A DNA stretch of 64,000 bases from Actinomadura sp. J1-007 (GTDB lineage Bacteria > Actinomycetota > Actinomycetes > Streptosporangiales > Streptosporangiaceae): assembly GCF_009793335.1 (NCBI RefSeq), contig NZ_WING01000002.1, positions 930,001 through 994,000 of the forward strand, in the 5' to 3' direction. Position numbers and translations under genes: made by a program. This document shows positions 1-9,576 of this stretch, piece after piece (position 1 is the first letter of the stretch; each line of letters opens with the position of its first letter). The notes beneath the pieces were generated by a model. The model made no database searches, had not been told where the DNA came from, and saw only the letters and a program-made list of their open reading frames with translations.

Positions 1-131
1 GACGCATCCTGGAGGTAGTGCTGCGGGAGCCCCACCAGCAGCAGGCCCGCCGCGATGAGCGCGTCGGTGACCTGCGGACGTACCTGGAGCCAGGCACGGA
101 ATGCGTGGAGACCACGGATGCGGGGTGACAC
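1..131 (-). CDS. Partial: N-terminus of a probable sensor histidine kinase
   Basis: Only the first 43 codons lie in the window; the gene continues past position 1. The peptide is a short basic, Trp-containing segment followed by a hydrophobic stretch (ALIAAGLLLVGLP). This resembles the first membrane helix of actinobacterial two-component sensor kinases with an N-terminal transmembrane sensor, but no kinase motif is visible. The GTG start at 131 was chosen because a TAGGGT hexamer lies 7 nt upstream with no Shine-Dalgarno, as in many leaderless genes here. An in-frame GTG at 140 is the alternative. The product call is weak. Confidence 0.45.
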   Translation of the reverse strand, partial: MSPRIRGLHAFRAWLQVRPQVTDALIAAGLLLVGLPQHYLQDA

Positions 132-138
132 AATTCTC

Positions 139-144
139 ACCCTA
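139..144 (-). promoter_or_regulatory. -10 hexamer of the partial kinase gene
   Basis: TAGGGT on the minus strand, 7 nt before the GTG at 131, suggests a leaderless transcript. Confidence 0.45.
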
Positions 145-483
145 GGAGGTCGTGCCAGGTGGCGAGCCCTCCTGAACGCGGATCTGCGATCCTCCCCAAG
201 GAGGACCCATTCCACCCGCACGGGCCATACGGCCCCCCGCCCAGCACCCCTCCCGCTCAGCGCCCCCCCACAATCAGAGCCCCCGCGCCAGACCCTCCCC
301 GCGGCCGGCGACCGTCACGACAGACCATCCACACGGTCAGCGCTCCGTCCGGCCAGCGAACCCTCAGCGTCCCGTGCGGCCAGTGCCCCCTACGCTCCGC
401 GGCGTAAACCGGCCGTCGTGGCGGGCGCTCCGTGTGGTCGGCGCTTTGTGCGGCGAGCGGTCCCGGCGGTTGGCGTCCTATCC

Positions 484-547
484 GGTCGGCGCCCCTTGCG
501 GTCGGCGCCCCTTGCGGTCGGCGGCCCTTGCGGTCGGCGCTTGTCGC
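484..547. repeat. 16-bp tandem repeat, four copies
   Basis: Four head-to-tail copies of a 16-bp unit (GGTCGGCGCCCCTTGC) start at 484, 500, 516 and 532; the third and fourth have diverged. They sit in the gap 132-603, which has no supportable gene and holds further degenerate GGTCGGCG-type copies from about 415. All long open frames across this tract are low-complexity Arg/Pro/Gly sequence. Confidence 0.85.
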
Positions 548-603
548 GGGCAGGGGGTGGGGCGGTCGGCGGGCCGTGTGGTTCGAGGGGGGCGGGGCTG
601 GGG

Positions 604-1522
<919 letters not shown>

Positions 1523-1594
1523 GGGCAGCAGCGTAGGCGACGCCTCCGACGAAAGCCCGCACCCCGCCCCCGGCGGGCGGGGGGCCCGGGGCCG

Positions 1595-1600
1595 TAGCAT
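1595..1600 (+). promoter_or_regulatory. -10 hexamer of the site-2 protease gene
   Basis: TAGCAT ends 7 nt before the GTG at 1608, with no Shine-Dalgarno between; leaderless start inferred. Confidence 0.55.
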
Positions 1601-1607
1601 CGACAAC

Positions 1608-3017
1608 GTGACAGACAGCGCACCTCCGACCCAGGGCGGCAGGCCCGCCGGCGACCGGCGCCACGACGACGGCGTTCCCCGCGACGCCGCGGTGCCCGCC
1701 ACCGAAGGCCCCGCCGGGGTGCCCCCGGGCGGTACGGCGCCCGGCGGCGGAGGGCCCGGCGGCCCCGGCCCGGACCGTTCCGGCCCGGACGGCAGCGGAC
1801 CGGAGGGCGCGGGACCGGGCGGGACGAGCCCGGCAGGGAACGGGCCCGGCGGCCCCGGCCGAGGCGGCCGAGGGGACGGCGGCGGTCCCGCGGGGCGTCC
1901 CGGCCTGTCCATGGGGCGCGTGTTCGGCGTCCCCGTCTTCGTGTCCCCGAGCTGGTTCCTGGTCGCCGTCCTCGTCACCGTGATGTTCGAGGGCCAGGTC
2001 AACGGCGTCATCGACCGGCCCGCCAGCTACCTCGTCGCGTTCACCTACGCCGTCCTGCTGTACGGCTCGGTGTTCGTGCACGAGCTCAGCCACGCCGTCA
2101 CGGCCCGCGTCCTCGGCCTGCCCGTCCGCTCGGTCACGCTGCACATCCTCGGCGGCGAGACGTCCATCGAGCGCGAGGCGCCCACGCCCGGCCGCGAGTT
2201 CCTCATCGCGTTCGCCGGGCCGCTCACCAACCTGGTCCTCGCCGGGCTCGGCCTCCTCGCGCACGCCGTCCTGCCGCTGTCGGACGTCGCGCTGCTGCTC
2301 GTCGACGCCCTCACCTTCGCCAACCTGCTCGTCGGCGTGTTCAACCTGCTGCCCGGCCTGCCCCTGGACGGCGGGCGCCTCGTCCGCGCCGCCGTCTGGA
2401 AGGTCACCGGCCGCGCCCGCAACGGCGCCGTCTTCGCCGGCTGGGTCGGCCGCGGCGTCGCCGTCCTCTGCCTCGTCGCCGGCGCCTACCTCGCCACCGA
2501 CCGCGGCGCGGGCACCGACACCGACTCCGGCGCGGGCTTCGGCTGGCTCGCGCTGCTGTGGTCCGCGCTCGTCGCCTCGTTCATCTGGGTCGGCGCGACG
2601 CAGGCCATCCGCGCCGAACGGGTCCGCGACCGCATCCCGCTCCTCCAGGCCCGCCGCCTCGCGCGCCGCGCGACCCTCGTCACCGCCGACGTCCCGCTCG
2701 CCGAGGCCGTGCGCCGCGCCCAGGAGGAACGCGCCGGAGCCATCGTCATCGTCGACCACGACGGACGCCCCCTCGGCCTCGTCAACGAGAAGGCCGTCAC
2801 CGCCACCCCGGCGCAGCGCCGCCCCTGGGTCTCCGTCGGCGACCTGTCGCGCGGGCTCGAACCCGACCTGTCCCTCCCCGCCGACCTGTCCGGCGAGGAG
2901 CTCATCGTCGCGCTCCGCCGCGCGCCCGCCTCCGAGTACCTGCTCGTCGAACCCGACGGCCGCGTCTACGGCGTCCTCGCCGTCGCCGACGTCGACCGGG
3001 CGTTCGCGGGCGTCTGA
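1608..3017 (+). CDS. Site-2 protease family zinc metalloprotease with CBS domains
   Basis: Intramembrane protease of 469 aa. The first 100 or so residues are a Gly/Pro-rich low-complexity tail. The membrane core follows, with the zinc-binding HELSH motif at residues 158-162 and the second-site motif LPLDGGR with Asp at about residue 254, both in hydrophobic segments. The C-terminal 150 residues hold a CBS pair (AGAIVIVDHDGRPLGLVNEK and YLLVEPDGRVYGVL), as in Rv2625c-type S2P homologues, where CBS domains may sense adenylates. The substrate is not evident. It lies between a RecB-type nuclease and the tRNA methyltransferase, just before the proteasome locus, a neighbourhood common in actinomycetes. 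Confidence 0.9.
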   Translation: MTDSAPPTQGGRPAGDRRHDDGVPRDAAVPATEGPAGVPPGGTAPGGGGPGGPGPDRSGPDGSGPEGAGPGGTSPAGNGPGGPGRGGRGDGGGPAGRPGLSMGRVFGVPVFVSPSWFLVAVLVTVMFEGQVNGVIDRPASYLVAFTYAVLLYGSVFVHELSHAVTARVLGLPVRSVTLHILGGETSIEREAPTPGREFLIAFAGPLTNLVLAGLGLLAHAVLPLSDVALLLVDALTFANLLVGVFNLLPGLPLDGGRLVRAAVWKVTGRARNGAVFAGWVGRGVAVLCLVAGAYLATDRGAGTDTDSGAGFGWLALLWSALVASFIWVGATQAIRAERVRDRIPLLQARRLARRATLVTADVPLAEAVRRAQEERAGAIVIVDHDGRPLGLVNEKAVTATPAQRRPWVSVGDLSRGLEPDLSLPADLSGEELIVALRRAPASEYLLVEPDGRVYGVLAVADVDRAFAGV

Positions 3018-3113
3018 CCACCGCCGCCGCCCGCGTTCCCGACGCGGCCGCGGCGGCTACCGGACGGGCCCGAGGCGGCTCCGGCACCGGCCTGAGGACG
3101 CCTCCGCCGCCGC

Positions 3114-3119
3114 TAGCCT
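3114..3119 (+). promoter_or_regulatory. -10 hexamer of trmI
   Basis: TAGCCT ends 8 nt before the ATG at 3128; leaderless start inferred. Confidence 0.5.
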
Positions 3120-3127
3120 TGAGGCTC

Positions 3128-4108
3128 ATGAGCGAACCCCAGCGGGAACCGACCCGGACCGACCCCGCACCCTCCACCGGACGCATCCCGCACGGCCCGT
3201 TCCGTCCCGGAGACCAGGTTCAGCTCACCGACCCCAAGGGCCGGATCAACACGATCACGCTCCAGCCCGGCAAGGACTACCACTCCCACAAGGGCTCCAT
3301 CCCCCACGACGCGATCATCGGCAGCCCCGAGGGGTCGGTCTTCCGCTCCAGCGGCGGCACCGAGTACCTCGCCTTCCGGCCCCTGCTCGCCGACTTCGCC
3401 GTGCGGATGCCGCGCGGCGCGGCCGTCGTCTACCCCAAGGACGCGGCCCAGATCGTCGCGATGGCCGACATCTTCCCCGGCGCCCGCGTGGTCGAGGCCG
3501 GCGCCGGATCCGGCGCCCTGAGCTGCTTCCTGCTGCGCGCCGTCGGCGAGCACGGCCTGCTGTCGTCGTACGAGCGCCGCCCCGACTTCGCCGAGGTCGC
3601 CCGTTCCAACGTCGAGAAGTTCTTCGGCGGCCCCCACCCGTCCTGGCGCCTCACCGTCGGCGCCCTGGAGGACTCCCTCGCAGAGGACGAGGTCGACCGC
3701 GTCGTCCTCGACATGCTCGCGCCCTGGGAGTGCCTCGACGCGGTCGCCAAGGCGCTCATCCCCGGCGGCATGGTCTGCGCCTACATCGCCACCACCACGC
3801 AGATGTCGCGCGTGGTGGAGGACCTGCGCGCCCACGGCGCGTTCGCCGAGCCGTACGCGTTCGAGACCATGCTGAGGTCCTGGCACGTCGAGGGGCTCGC
3901 CGTCCGCCCCGACCACCGCATGGTCGGCCACACCGGGTTCCTCGTCACGGCCCGCCGCCTCGCCGACGGCGTCACCCCGCCCGTCCGCCGCCGCCGTCCC
4001 GCCAAGGGCGCCCAGCCCGAACCCGCCGCGCCCGCCAAGGCCGCCGGTGCCGCGGCCGCCGCGCCCGCCGCCGAGGACGCCGCGCCCGACGGCGTCGCTG
4101 AGTTCTAG
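3128..4108 (+). CDS. trmI: tRNA (adenine-58-N1)-methyltransferase TrmI
   Basis: SAM-dependent enzyme that makes m1A58 in the T-loop of tRNA; 326 aa. An N-terminal beta domain (residues about 18-80, GPFRPGDQVQLTDPKGR) precedes a Rossmann methyltransferase fold with the SAM motif VVEAGAGSGALS and the catalytic-site motif LDMLAPWE. The family usually ends near 280 aa; the extra tail is an Ala/Pro-rich extension typical of high-GC actinomycetes. The gene is directly upstream of mpa, the usual actinobacterial arrangement. The start is fixed by the -10 hexamer just upstream and by the MSEP...GPF context. Confidence 0.92.
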   Translation: MSEPQREPTRTDPAPSTGRIPHGPFRPGDQVQLTDPKGRINTITLQPGKDYHSHKGSIPHDAIIGSPEGSVFRSSGGTEYLAFRPLLADFAVRMPRGAAVVYPKDAAQIVAMADIFPGARVVEAGAGSGALSCFLLRAVGEHGLLSSYERRPDFAEVARSNVEKFFGGPHPSWRLTVGALEDSLAEDEVDRVVLDMLAPWECLDAVAKALIPGGMVCAYIATTTQMSRVVEDLRAHGAFAEPYAFETMLRSWHVEGLAVRPDHRMVGHTGFLVTARRLADGVTPPVRRRRPAKGAQPEPAAPAKAAGAAAAAPAAEDAAPDGVAEF

Positions 4109-4444
4109 ATCACATCGCCGCGGGCGGGCCGGGCGGCCACGCCCCCGCCCGCCCCCGGCGACCGCGCCGTGACAACGAATTCACAACGCGGCGGCCACCC
4201 CGCCGAACCGGACCCCCGCCTGCCCCGGAGGCGCCGGAACATCCACCGCGCCCCGCCCGGAACAGGCGTTTTCCATGCCATCCGGTACCCGCAGCCCGCC
4301 CGCTCCGCCGCAGGCCCGCGCCCGCGCACGCCCTCGCGGGAGGCCCGCCACGACACGAGTACCGAATGGGCAGGTTACGGAAGCCCTCCAGATAGGTAGG
4401 GTCTCAGTAGGTCGTCGGCTCTCTTCGTGAGGAGGTGACGGGGC
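4109..4444. other. Intergenic region upstream of mpa
   Basis: This 336-bp gap holds no supportable gene. A G-rich block followed by a complementary C-rich block (about 4121-4153) can fold and may end the trmI transcript. The mpa promoter lies at its right end. Confidence 0.6.
4397..4402 (+). promoter_or_regulatory. -10 hexamer upstream of mpa
   Basis: TAGGGT lies 42 nt before the mpa GTG; unlike the leaderless genes, mpa keeps a leader with the Shine-Dalgarno GAGGAGGTGA at about 4429-4438. Confidence 0.45.
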
Positions 4445-6207
4445 GTGGCCGCTCGTGACGATGCTGGGGCGCGCAGGGCGCAGCACGACAAGGAGGTCAA
4501 GGACCTTCAGACGCAGATGTCCTTCTTGGAGGAGGAGATCTCCGTGCTGCGCCGGAAGCTCGCGGAATCCCCGCGCCAAGTAAGGGTTCTTGAAGAACGC
4601 CTCCATGAGGCACAGGCCAACCTGGCCGCAGTGACGGGTCAGAACGAGCGTCTCGTAGCGACCCTCAAAGAGGCTCGCGAACAGATCGTGGCGCTCAAGG
4701 AGGAGGTCGACAGGCTGGCGCAACCCCCTTCCGGATTCGGGGTCTTCCTGGAGACCCGCGACGATGGAACGGTCGACATCTTCACCGGCGGGCGCAAGCT
4801 CCGCGTGAACGTCAGCCCGGCCGTCGACGTGGACGAACTTCAGCGTGGCCAAGAGGTCATGCTCAACGAGGCACTGAACGTCGTCGAAGCCCTGGAGTTC
4901 GAGGAGCAGGGCGAGGTCGTCATGCTCAAGGAGCTCTTCGACGACGGTGAACGGGCCCTGGTGATCGCGCACGCCGACGAGGAGCGCGTGATCAAGCTGG
5001 CCGAGCCGCTGCGCGGCGTCCCCCTCCGGGCGGGCGACTCGCTGATGCTCGAACCGCGGTCCGGATACGCGTACGAGAAGATCCACAAGGCGGAGGTCGA
5101 GGAGCTCGTCCTCGAAGAGGTCCCCGACATCTCCTACGACGAGATCGGCGGCCTCGGATCGCAGATCGAGATGATCCGCGACGCCGTGGAGCTGCCGTAC
5201 CTGCACGCGGACCTGTTCCGCGAGCACCAGCTCCGCCCCCCGAAGGGCGTGCTGCTGTACGGGCCCCCGGGTGCGGCAAGACGCTCATCGCCAAGGCCGT
5301 CGCCAACTCCCTGGCCAAGAAGGTCGCGGAGCAGACCGGCGCCGAGGGCAAGAGCTTCTTCCTCAACATCAAGGGCCCCGAGCTCCTCAACAAGTACGTC
5401 GGCGAGACCGAGCGGCACATCCGCCTGGTCTTCCAGCGGGCGAGGGAGAAGGCGTCCGCCGGCACCCCGGTGATCGTCTTCTTCGACGAGATGGACTCCA
5501 TCTTCCGCACCCGCGGCTCCGGCGTGTCCTCCGACGTCGAGAACACCATCGTCCCGCAGCTGCTCAGCGAGATCGACGGCGTCGAGGGCCTGGAGAACGT
5601 CATCGTCATCGGCGCCTCCAACCGCGAGGACATGATCGACCCCGCGATCCTGCGGCCGGGCCGGCTGGACGTCAAGATCAAGATCGAGCGTCCGGACGCC
5701 GAGGCGGCCAAGGACATCTTCTCGAAGTACATCCTGAGCGGCCTCCCGCTCCACCCCGACGACGTCAAGGAGCACGACGGCTCCGACGCGGCCACCGTCG
5801 ACGCGATGATCCAGCGCGTCGTCGAGCGGATGTACTCCGAGACCGAGGAGAACCGCTTCCTGGAGGTCACCTACGCCAACGGTGACAAGGAGGTCCTGTA
5901 CTTCAAGGACTTCAACTCCGGGGCCATGATCCAGAACATCGTCGACCGGGCCAAGAAGATGGCCATCAAGCAGTTCCTCGACACCGGCCAGAAGGGCCTG
6001 CGGGTCAACCACCTGCTCGCCGCCTGCGTCGACGAGTTCAGCGAGAACGAAGACCTGCCCAACACCACCAACCCCGACGACTGGGCCCGCATCTCCGGCA
6101 AGAAGGGCGAGCGGATCGTCTACATCCGCACGCTCGTCTCCGGCAAGCAGGGCGCCGAAGCCGGACGCTCCATCGACACCGTCGCCAACACGGGCCAGTA
6201 CCTGTAG
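4445..6207 (+). CDS. mpa: Proteasome-associated AAA ATPase Mpa/ARC
   Basis: Hexameric ATPase that recognises pupylated substrates, unfolds them and feeds them to the 20S proteasome; 587 aa when repaired. Visible parts are an N-terminal coiled coil (about residues 10-75) that binds Pup, tandem OB folds, then an AAA module with GPPGCGKT Walker A (after repair), FFDEMDSIF Walker B and a second region with RPGRLD. The C-terminus is GQYL, carrying the penultimate Tyr that docks into the proteasome ring. The frame breaks at about 5270, inside Walker A, where CCGGGTGC lacks one G; a real loss there would destroy an otherwise perfect protein. The GTG start follows a strong Shine-Dalgarno. Confidence 0.95.
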
Positions 6208-6490
6208 CGCGCGACGCGCCGACGGCACGCGGCGGCCATCCCGAGCGGGTGGCCGCCGCGCGGCGTTTCATGACGTCGCGCGGCGTTCCGAGGCGTCCCC
6301 AGGCGTTCCGCGGCGCCCCGCGGCCGGACCCGGCCGCCCGACACGCCCCGGCGCCCGCTCGCGCGCCCCGCCGCAGCGGAACCGCAGGCTCCCGGCCCGC
6401 ACGCGAACGACACGCGCGCGAGGGCCCCGCCCGGGCCGACACCCCGCCATCACGGAGAGGAGCCCCATGGCTCCACCCTCCCGGCCCCGA

Positions 6491-6496
6491 TAGGCT
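6491..6496 (+). promoter_or_regulatory. -10 hexamer of dop
   Basis: TAGGCT ends 7 nt before the dop ATG at 6504; leaderless start inferred. The rest of the 6208-6503 gap has no supportable gene. Confidence 0.55.
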
Positions 6497-6503
6497 CGAC
6501 CAT

Positions 6504-8021
6504 ATGAGCGTTCGGCGGGTGATGGGCATCGAGACCGAGTACGGCATCTCCGTACCCGGACAGCCAGGGGCCAACGCGATGGTGACCTCCTCGCAGGTCG
6601 TCAACGCCTACCTCGCGGCATCGGCGGCACGGGCCCGGAGAGCCCGGTGGGACTTCGAGGAGGAGAACCCGCTCCGCGACGCCAGGGGGTTCGACCTCGC
6701 CCGCGAGGTCGCCGACCCGACCCAGCTCACCGACGAGGACCTCGGCCTCGCCAACGTCATCCTCACCAACGGCGCCCGGCTCTACGTCGACCACGCCCAC
6801 CCCGAGTACTCCGCGCCCGAGACCACCAACCCCCGCGACGCGGTCATCTGGGACAAGGCCGGCGAGCGCGTCATGGCCGACGCCGCGCGCCGGGCCGCCA
6901 TGGTCCCCGGCACGCACCCGATCCAGCTCTACAAGAACAACACCGACAACAAGGGCGCCTCGTACGGCTGCCATGAGAACTACCTCATGAAGCGCGAGAC
7001 GCCCTTCGCCGACATCGTCCGGCACCTCACCCCGTTCTTCGTCTCCCGGCAGGTCGTCTGCGGCGCCGGCCGCGTCGGCATCGGCGTCGACGGGCGCGGC
7101 GACGGCTTCCAGGTCAGCCAGCGCGCCGACTTCTTCGAGGTCGAGGTCGGGCTGGAGACCACCCTCAAGCGGCCCATCATCAACACCCGCGACGAGCCGC
7201 ACGCCGACCCGGAGAAGTACCGGCGCCTGCACGTCATCATCGGCGACGCCAACATGAGCGAGGTGTCGACCTACCTCAAGCTCGGCACGACCTCGCTGGT
7301 CCTCGCGATGATCGAGGACGGGTTCCTCACCGCCGACCTGTCGGTCGACATGCCCGTCGCCGCGCTGCGCGCCGTCTCCCACGACCCGTCCTGCAAGCAC
7401 CTGCTCACCCTGCGCGACGGCCGCAAGATGACCGCCGTCCAGCTCCAGATGGAGTACCTGGAGCAGTCCCGCAAGTACGTCGAGGACCGCTTCGGCGCCG
7501 ACGTCGACGAGATGACCAAGGACGTGCTCGACCGCTGGGAGTCGGTGCTGCACCGCCTCGGCGAGGACCCCATGCAGCTGAGCCGCGAGCTCGACTGGGT
7601 CGCCAAGCTCGCCCTGCTGGAGGGCTACCGCGAGCGCGACGGCCTCGACTGGTCGCACCCGCGCCTCCAGCTCGTCGACCTCCAGTACACCGACATCCGC
7701 CCCGACAAGGGCCTCTACAACCGCCTGGTGCACCGCGACCGGATCGACCGCGTCGCCACCGAGGCGGAGGTCGACGCCGCCGTCGAGGACCCGCCCGAGG
7801 ACACCCGCGCCTACTTCCGGGGCCGCTGCCTGCGCCAGTACGCCGAGTCCGTCGCCGCCGCGTCGTGGGACTCGGTCATCTTCGACGTCCCGGGCCGCGA
7901 GTCCCTCCAGCGCGTCCCGACGCTGGAGCCCCTGCGCGGCACCAGGCAGCACGTGGGCGCTCTGCTGGACCGCTGCCGCACCGCGGCCGACCTCGTCGCC
8001 ACCCTCACCGGCCACAGTTGA
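6504..8021 (+). CDS. dop: Depupylase/deamidase Dop
   Basis: Carboxylate-amine ligase-fold enzyme that removes Pup from substrates and, where Pup ends in Gln, deamidates it to Glu; 505 aa. The N-terminal VMGIETEYGIS holds the ATP/Mg glutamate and nucleophile-type Asp region. It is followed by an insertion (PGQPGANAMVTSSQVVNAYL) matching the Dop loop, which PafA lacks. Further shared motifs are HPEYSAPE, KNNTDNKGASYGCHENYL and IINTRDEPHAD. The gene lies between mpa and pup in the standard order. In this genome the deamidase step may be unnecessary because pup already encodes a terminal Glu. Confidence 0.95.
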   Translation: MSVRRVMGIETEYGISVPGQPGANAMVTSSQVVNAYLAASAARARRARWDFEEENPLRDARGFDLAREVADPTQLTDEDLGLANVILTNGARLYVDHAHPEYSAPETTNPRDAVIWDKAGERVMADAARRAAMVPGTHPIQLYKNNTDNKGASYGCHENYLMKRETPFADIVRHLTPFFVSRQVVCGAGRVGIGVDGRGDGFQVSQRADFFEVEVGLETTLKRPIINTRDEPHADPEKYRRLHVIIGDANMSEVSTYLKLGTTSLVLAMIEDGFLTADLSVDMPVAALRAVSHDPSCKHLLTLRDGRKMTAVQLQMEYLEQSRKYVEDRFGADVDEMTKDVLDRWESVLHRLGEDPMQLSRELDWVAKLALLEGYRERDGLDWSHPRLQLVDLQYTDIRPDKGLYNRLVHRDRIDRVATEAEVDAAVEDPPEDTRAYFRGRCLRQYAESVAAASWDSVIFDVPGRESLQRVPTLEPLRGTRQHVGALLDRCRTAADLVATLTGHS

Positions 8022-8028
8022 TCTGAGG

Positions 8029-8057
8029 GGCGCGGGGCGGTGCGGACGCCCCGCGCC
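8029..8057 (+). terminator. Hairpin after dop
   Basis: An 11-bp perfect GC stem (8029-8039 with 8047-8057) and a 7-nt loop lie just after the dop stop codon. There is no long T tract, as is usual in high-GC actinomycetes. Confidence 0.6.
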
Positions 8058-8192
8058 GCCCCTGCGGCCCGTGCTCTTTGTGACCGGTTCGCCCGTTTCG
8101 AGGATTCGCGGACGGGCGATAACCCCACCAGGCCCCCGCGCCCGCCCAGGTGAAACGGGTGACGAAACCCGCTCGCCGTCGGTGATCGGGGA

Positions 8193-8198
8193 TAGGGT
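8193..8198 (+). promoter_or_regulatory. -10 hexamer upstream of pup
   Basis: TAGGGT lies 29 nt before the pup ATG, which has the weak ribosome site GTGGAGG at about 8215-8221. This suggests pup can be transcribed apart from dop. Confidence 0.45.
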
Positions 8199-8227
8199 TG
8201 GGGGTACCGGCAGAGTGGAGGTACGGG

Positions 8228-8437
8228 ATGGCCACGAAGGACACCGGCGGTCAGAAGCAGTCTCCGCGTCGCACCGAAGAGGTCGAGGAGACCGAGGCCG
8301 CGACCACCGACGACGTCCAGGAGCGCCAGGAGAAGCTCACCGACGACGTCGACGCGATCCTGGACGAGATCGACGAGGTGCTGGAGGAGAACGCCGAGGA
8401 GTTCGTCAGGAGCTACGTCCAGAAGGGCGGAGAGTAG
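8228..8437 (+). CDS. pup: Prokaryotic ubiquitin-like protein Pup
   Basis: Small disordered tag of 69 aa that PafA attaches to lysines on proteins to mark them for proteasomal degradation. It is acidic and Glu/Asp-rich, with a helical Mpa-binding segment (DDVDAILDEIDEVLEENAEEF) and the conserved C-terminus YVQKGGE. The last codon is GAG (Glu), so the ligatable form is encoded directly rather than made from a GGQ precursor. The gene lies between dop and prcB and has its own promoter-like hexamer and a strong terminator. Confidence 0.96.
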   Translation: MATKDTGGQKQSPRRTEEVEETEAATTDDVQERQEKLTDDVDAILDEIDEVLEENAEEFVRSYVQKGGE

Positions 8438-8544
8438 CCCTCCCCGGCCGGGCTCCCGGGCGGACGAGCGGGGGACGCCCGTGCCCGGCACCGCGAACGT
8501 GACGATCGAGCCGAGCCCCCACAAGCCATACGCACGCAGCAGTC

Positions 8545-8580
8545 GCCGACGGCCGCGCTCCACGGAGCGCGGCCGTCGGC
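8545..8580 (+). terminator. Strong terminator after pup
   Basis: A perfect 17-bp inverted repeat (8545-8561 with 8564-8580) separated by 2 nt lies between pup and prcB. It separates the highly expressed tag from the proteasome genes. Confidence 0.8.
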
Positions 8581-8652
8581 CGTCCGGGCGGGGTTCGCCA
8601 CGGGCTGATCGGGACGGGTACCCGCGGCATGCGGCGGACAGCGCTCGAACAG

Positions 8653-8658
8653 TAGGGT
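8653..8658 (+). promoter_or_regulatory. -10 hexamer upstream of prcB
   Basis: TAGGGT lies between the pup terminator and the prcB GTG at 8716, which has a GAAGGAG ribosome site. Confidence 0.45.
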
Positions 8659-8715
8659 TCTAGTGGTTCCGCGCCGGTGCGGTCGGCCGGCGACATGGTG
8701 GAGGGAAGGAGTCGC

Positions 8716-9561
8716 GTGGCGTCCCACGATTCGCACACCGGACGTCTGCCGGGGTTGTTCGGCAGCCCGGACACGTCCTCGTTCACGGAGTTCCTGGGGG
8801 CGTACTCCCCGGAGCTGCTGCCCGGCCGGCGGACCCCGCCGGCGGCCCCGGTGGGGGACGAGATCCCGCACGGCACGACGATCGTCGCGGTGACGTTCTC
8901 CGGCGGCGTGGTGATGGCGGGCGACCGGCGGGCGACCGCGGGCAACGTGATCGCCCAGCGCGACATCGAGAAGGTGTTCCGCGCCGACGAGTTCTCGGCG
9001 GTCGCCGTGGCGGGCACGGCGGGGCTCGGCGTCGAGATGGTGCGGCTGTTCCAGGTGGAGCTCGAGCACTACGAGAAGCGCGAGGGCCGCACGCTGTCGG
9101 TGGAGGGCAAGGCCAACCGGCTGGCGACGATGGTCCGGCAGAACCTGCCGATGGCGATGCAGGGCCTCGCGGTCGTGCCGCTGTTCGCGGGCTACGACGA
9201 GGAACGCGACGGGGGCCGGATCTTCTCCTACGATCCGGCGGGAGGACGCTACGAGGAGCGCGACTTCCACTCGATCGGATCGGGGTCGGTCTTCGCGCGC
9301 GGCGCCCTGAAGAAGCTGTTCCGCGCGGACGCTTCGGCGGAGGACGCGGCGGTGATGTGCGTGCAGGCGCTGTACGACGCGGCCGACGACGACTCGGCGA
9401 CGGGCGGCCCCGACCTGACCCGGCGGATCTTCCCGGTGGTGGCGTCGGTGACGTCGGACGGCTACCGCCGCCTTGGCGAGGACGAGGTCGGCGCGATCGC
9501 GCGGGCCGTGGTGGACGCACGTTACGACTCGCCGGGCGGGCCGACCGCCCCGCTGCGATAG
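8716..9561 (+). CDS. prcB: Proteasome beta subunit PrcB
   Basis: Catalytic beta subunit of the 20S core, 281 aa precursor. A propeptide of about 53 residues ends in EIPHG; self-cleavage before Thr54 (TTIVAVTFSGGVVMAGDRRAT) exposes the N-terminal nucleophile, with Lys of VFRAD and the GDRRAT loop as expected for the family. The GTG at 8716 was chosen over an in-frame ATG at 8677 because GAAGGAG lies directly upstream. It is followed 15 bp later by prcA, so the two are co-transcribed. Confidence 0.95.
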   Translation: MASHDSHTGRLPGLFGSPDTSSFTEFLGAYSPELLPGRRTPPAAPVGDEIPHGTTIVAVTFSGGVVMAGDRRATAGNVIAQRDIEKVFRADEFSAVAVAGTAGLGVEMVRLFQVELEHYEKREGRTLSVEGKANRLATMVRQNLPMAMQGLAVVPLFAGYDEERDGGRIFSYDPAGGRYEERDFHSIGSGSVFARGALKKLFRADASAEDAAVMCVQALYDAADDDSATGGPDLTRRIFPVVASVTSDGYRRLGEDEVGAIARAVVDARYDSPGGPTAPLR

Positions 9562-9576
9562 AAGGGATCCTGACCG

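Noticed and set aside
484..547. CRISPR array
   Set aside because: The units abut without spacers and no cas gene is nearby; the same applies to the other tandem arrays.
4445..6207. mpa as two separate genes or a pseudogene
   Set aside because: The break is inside Walker A, and joining the frames gives a full-length, canonical Mpa with the QYL tail.
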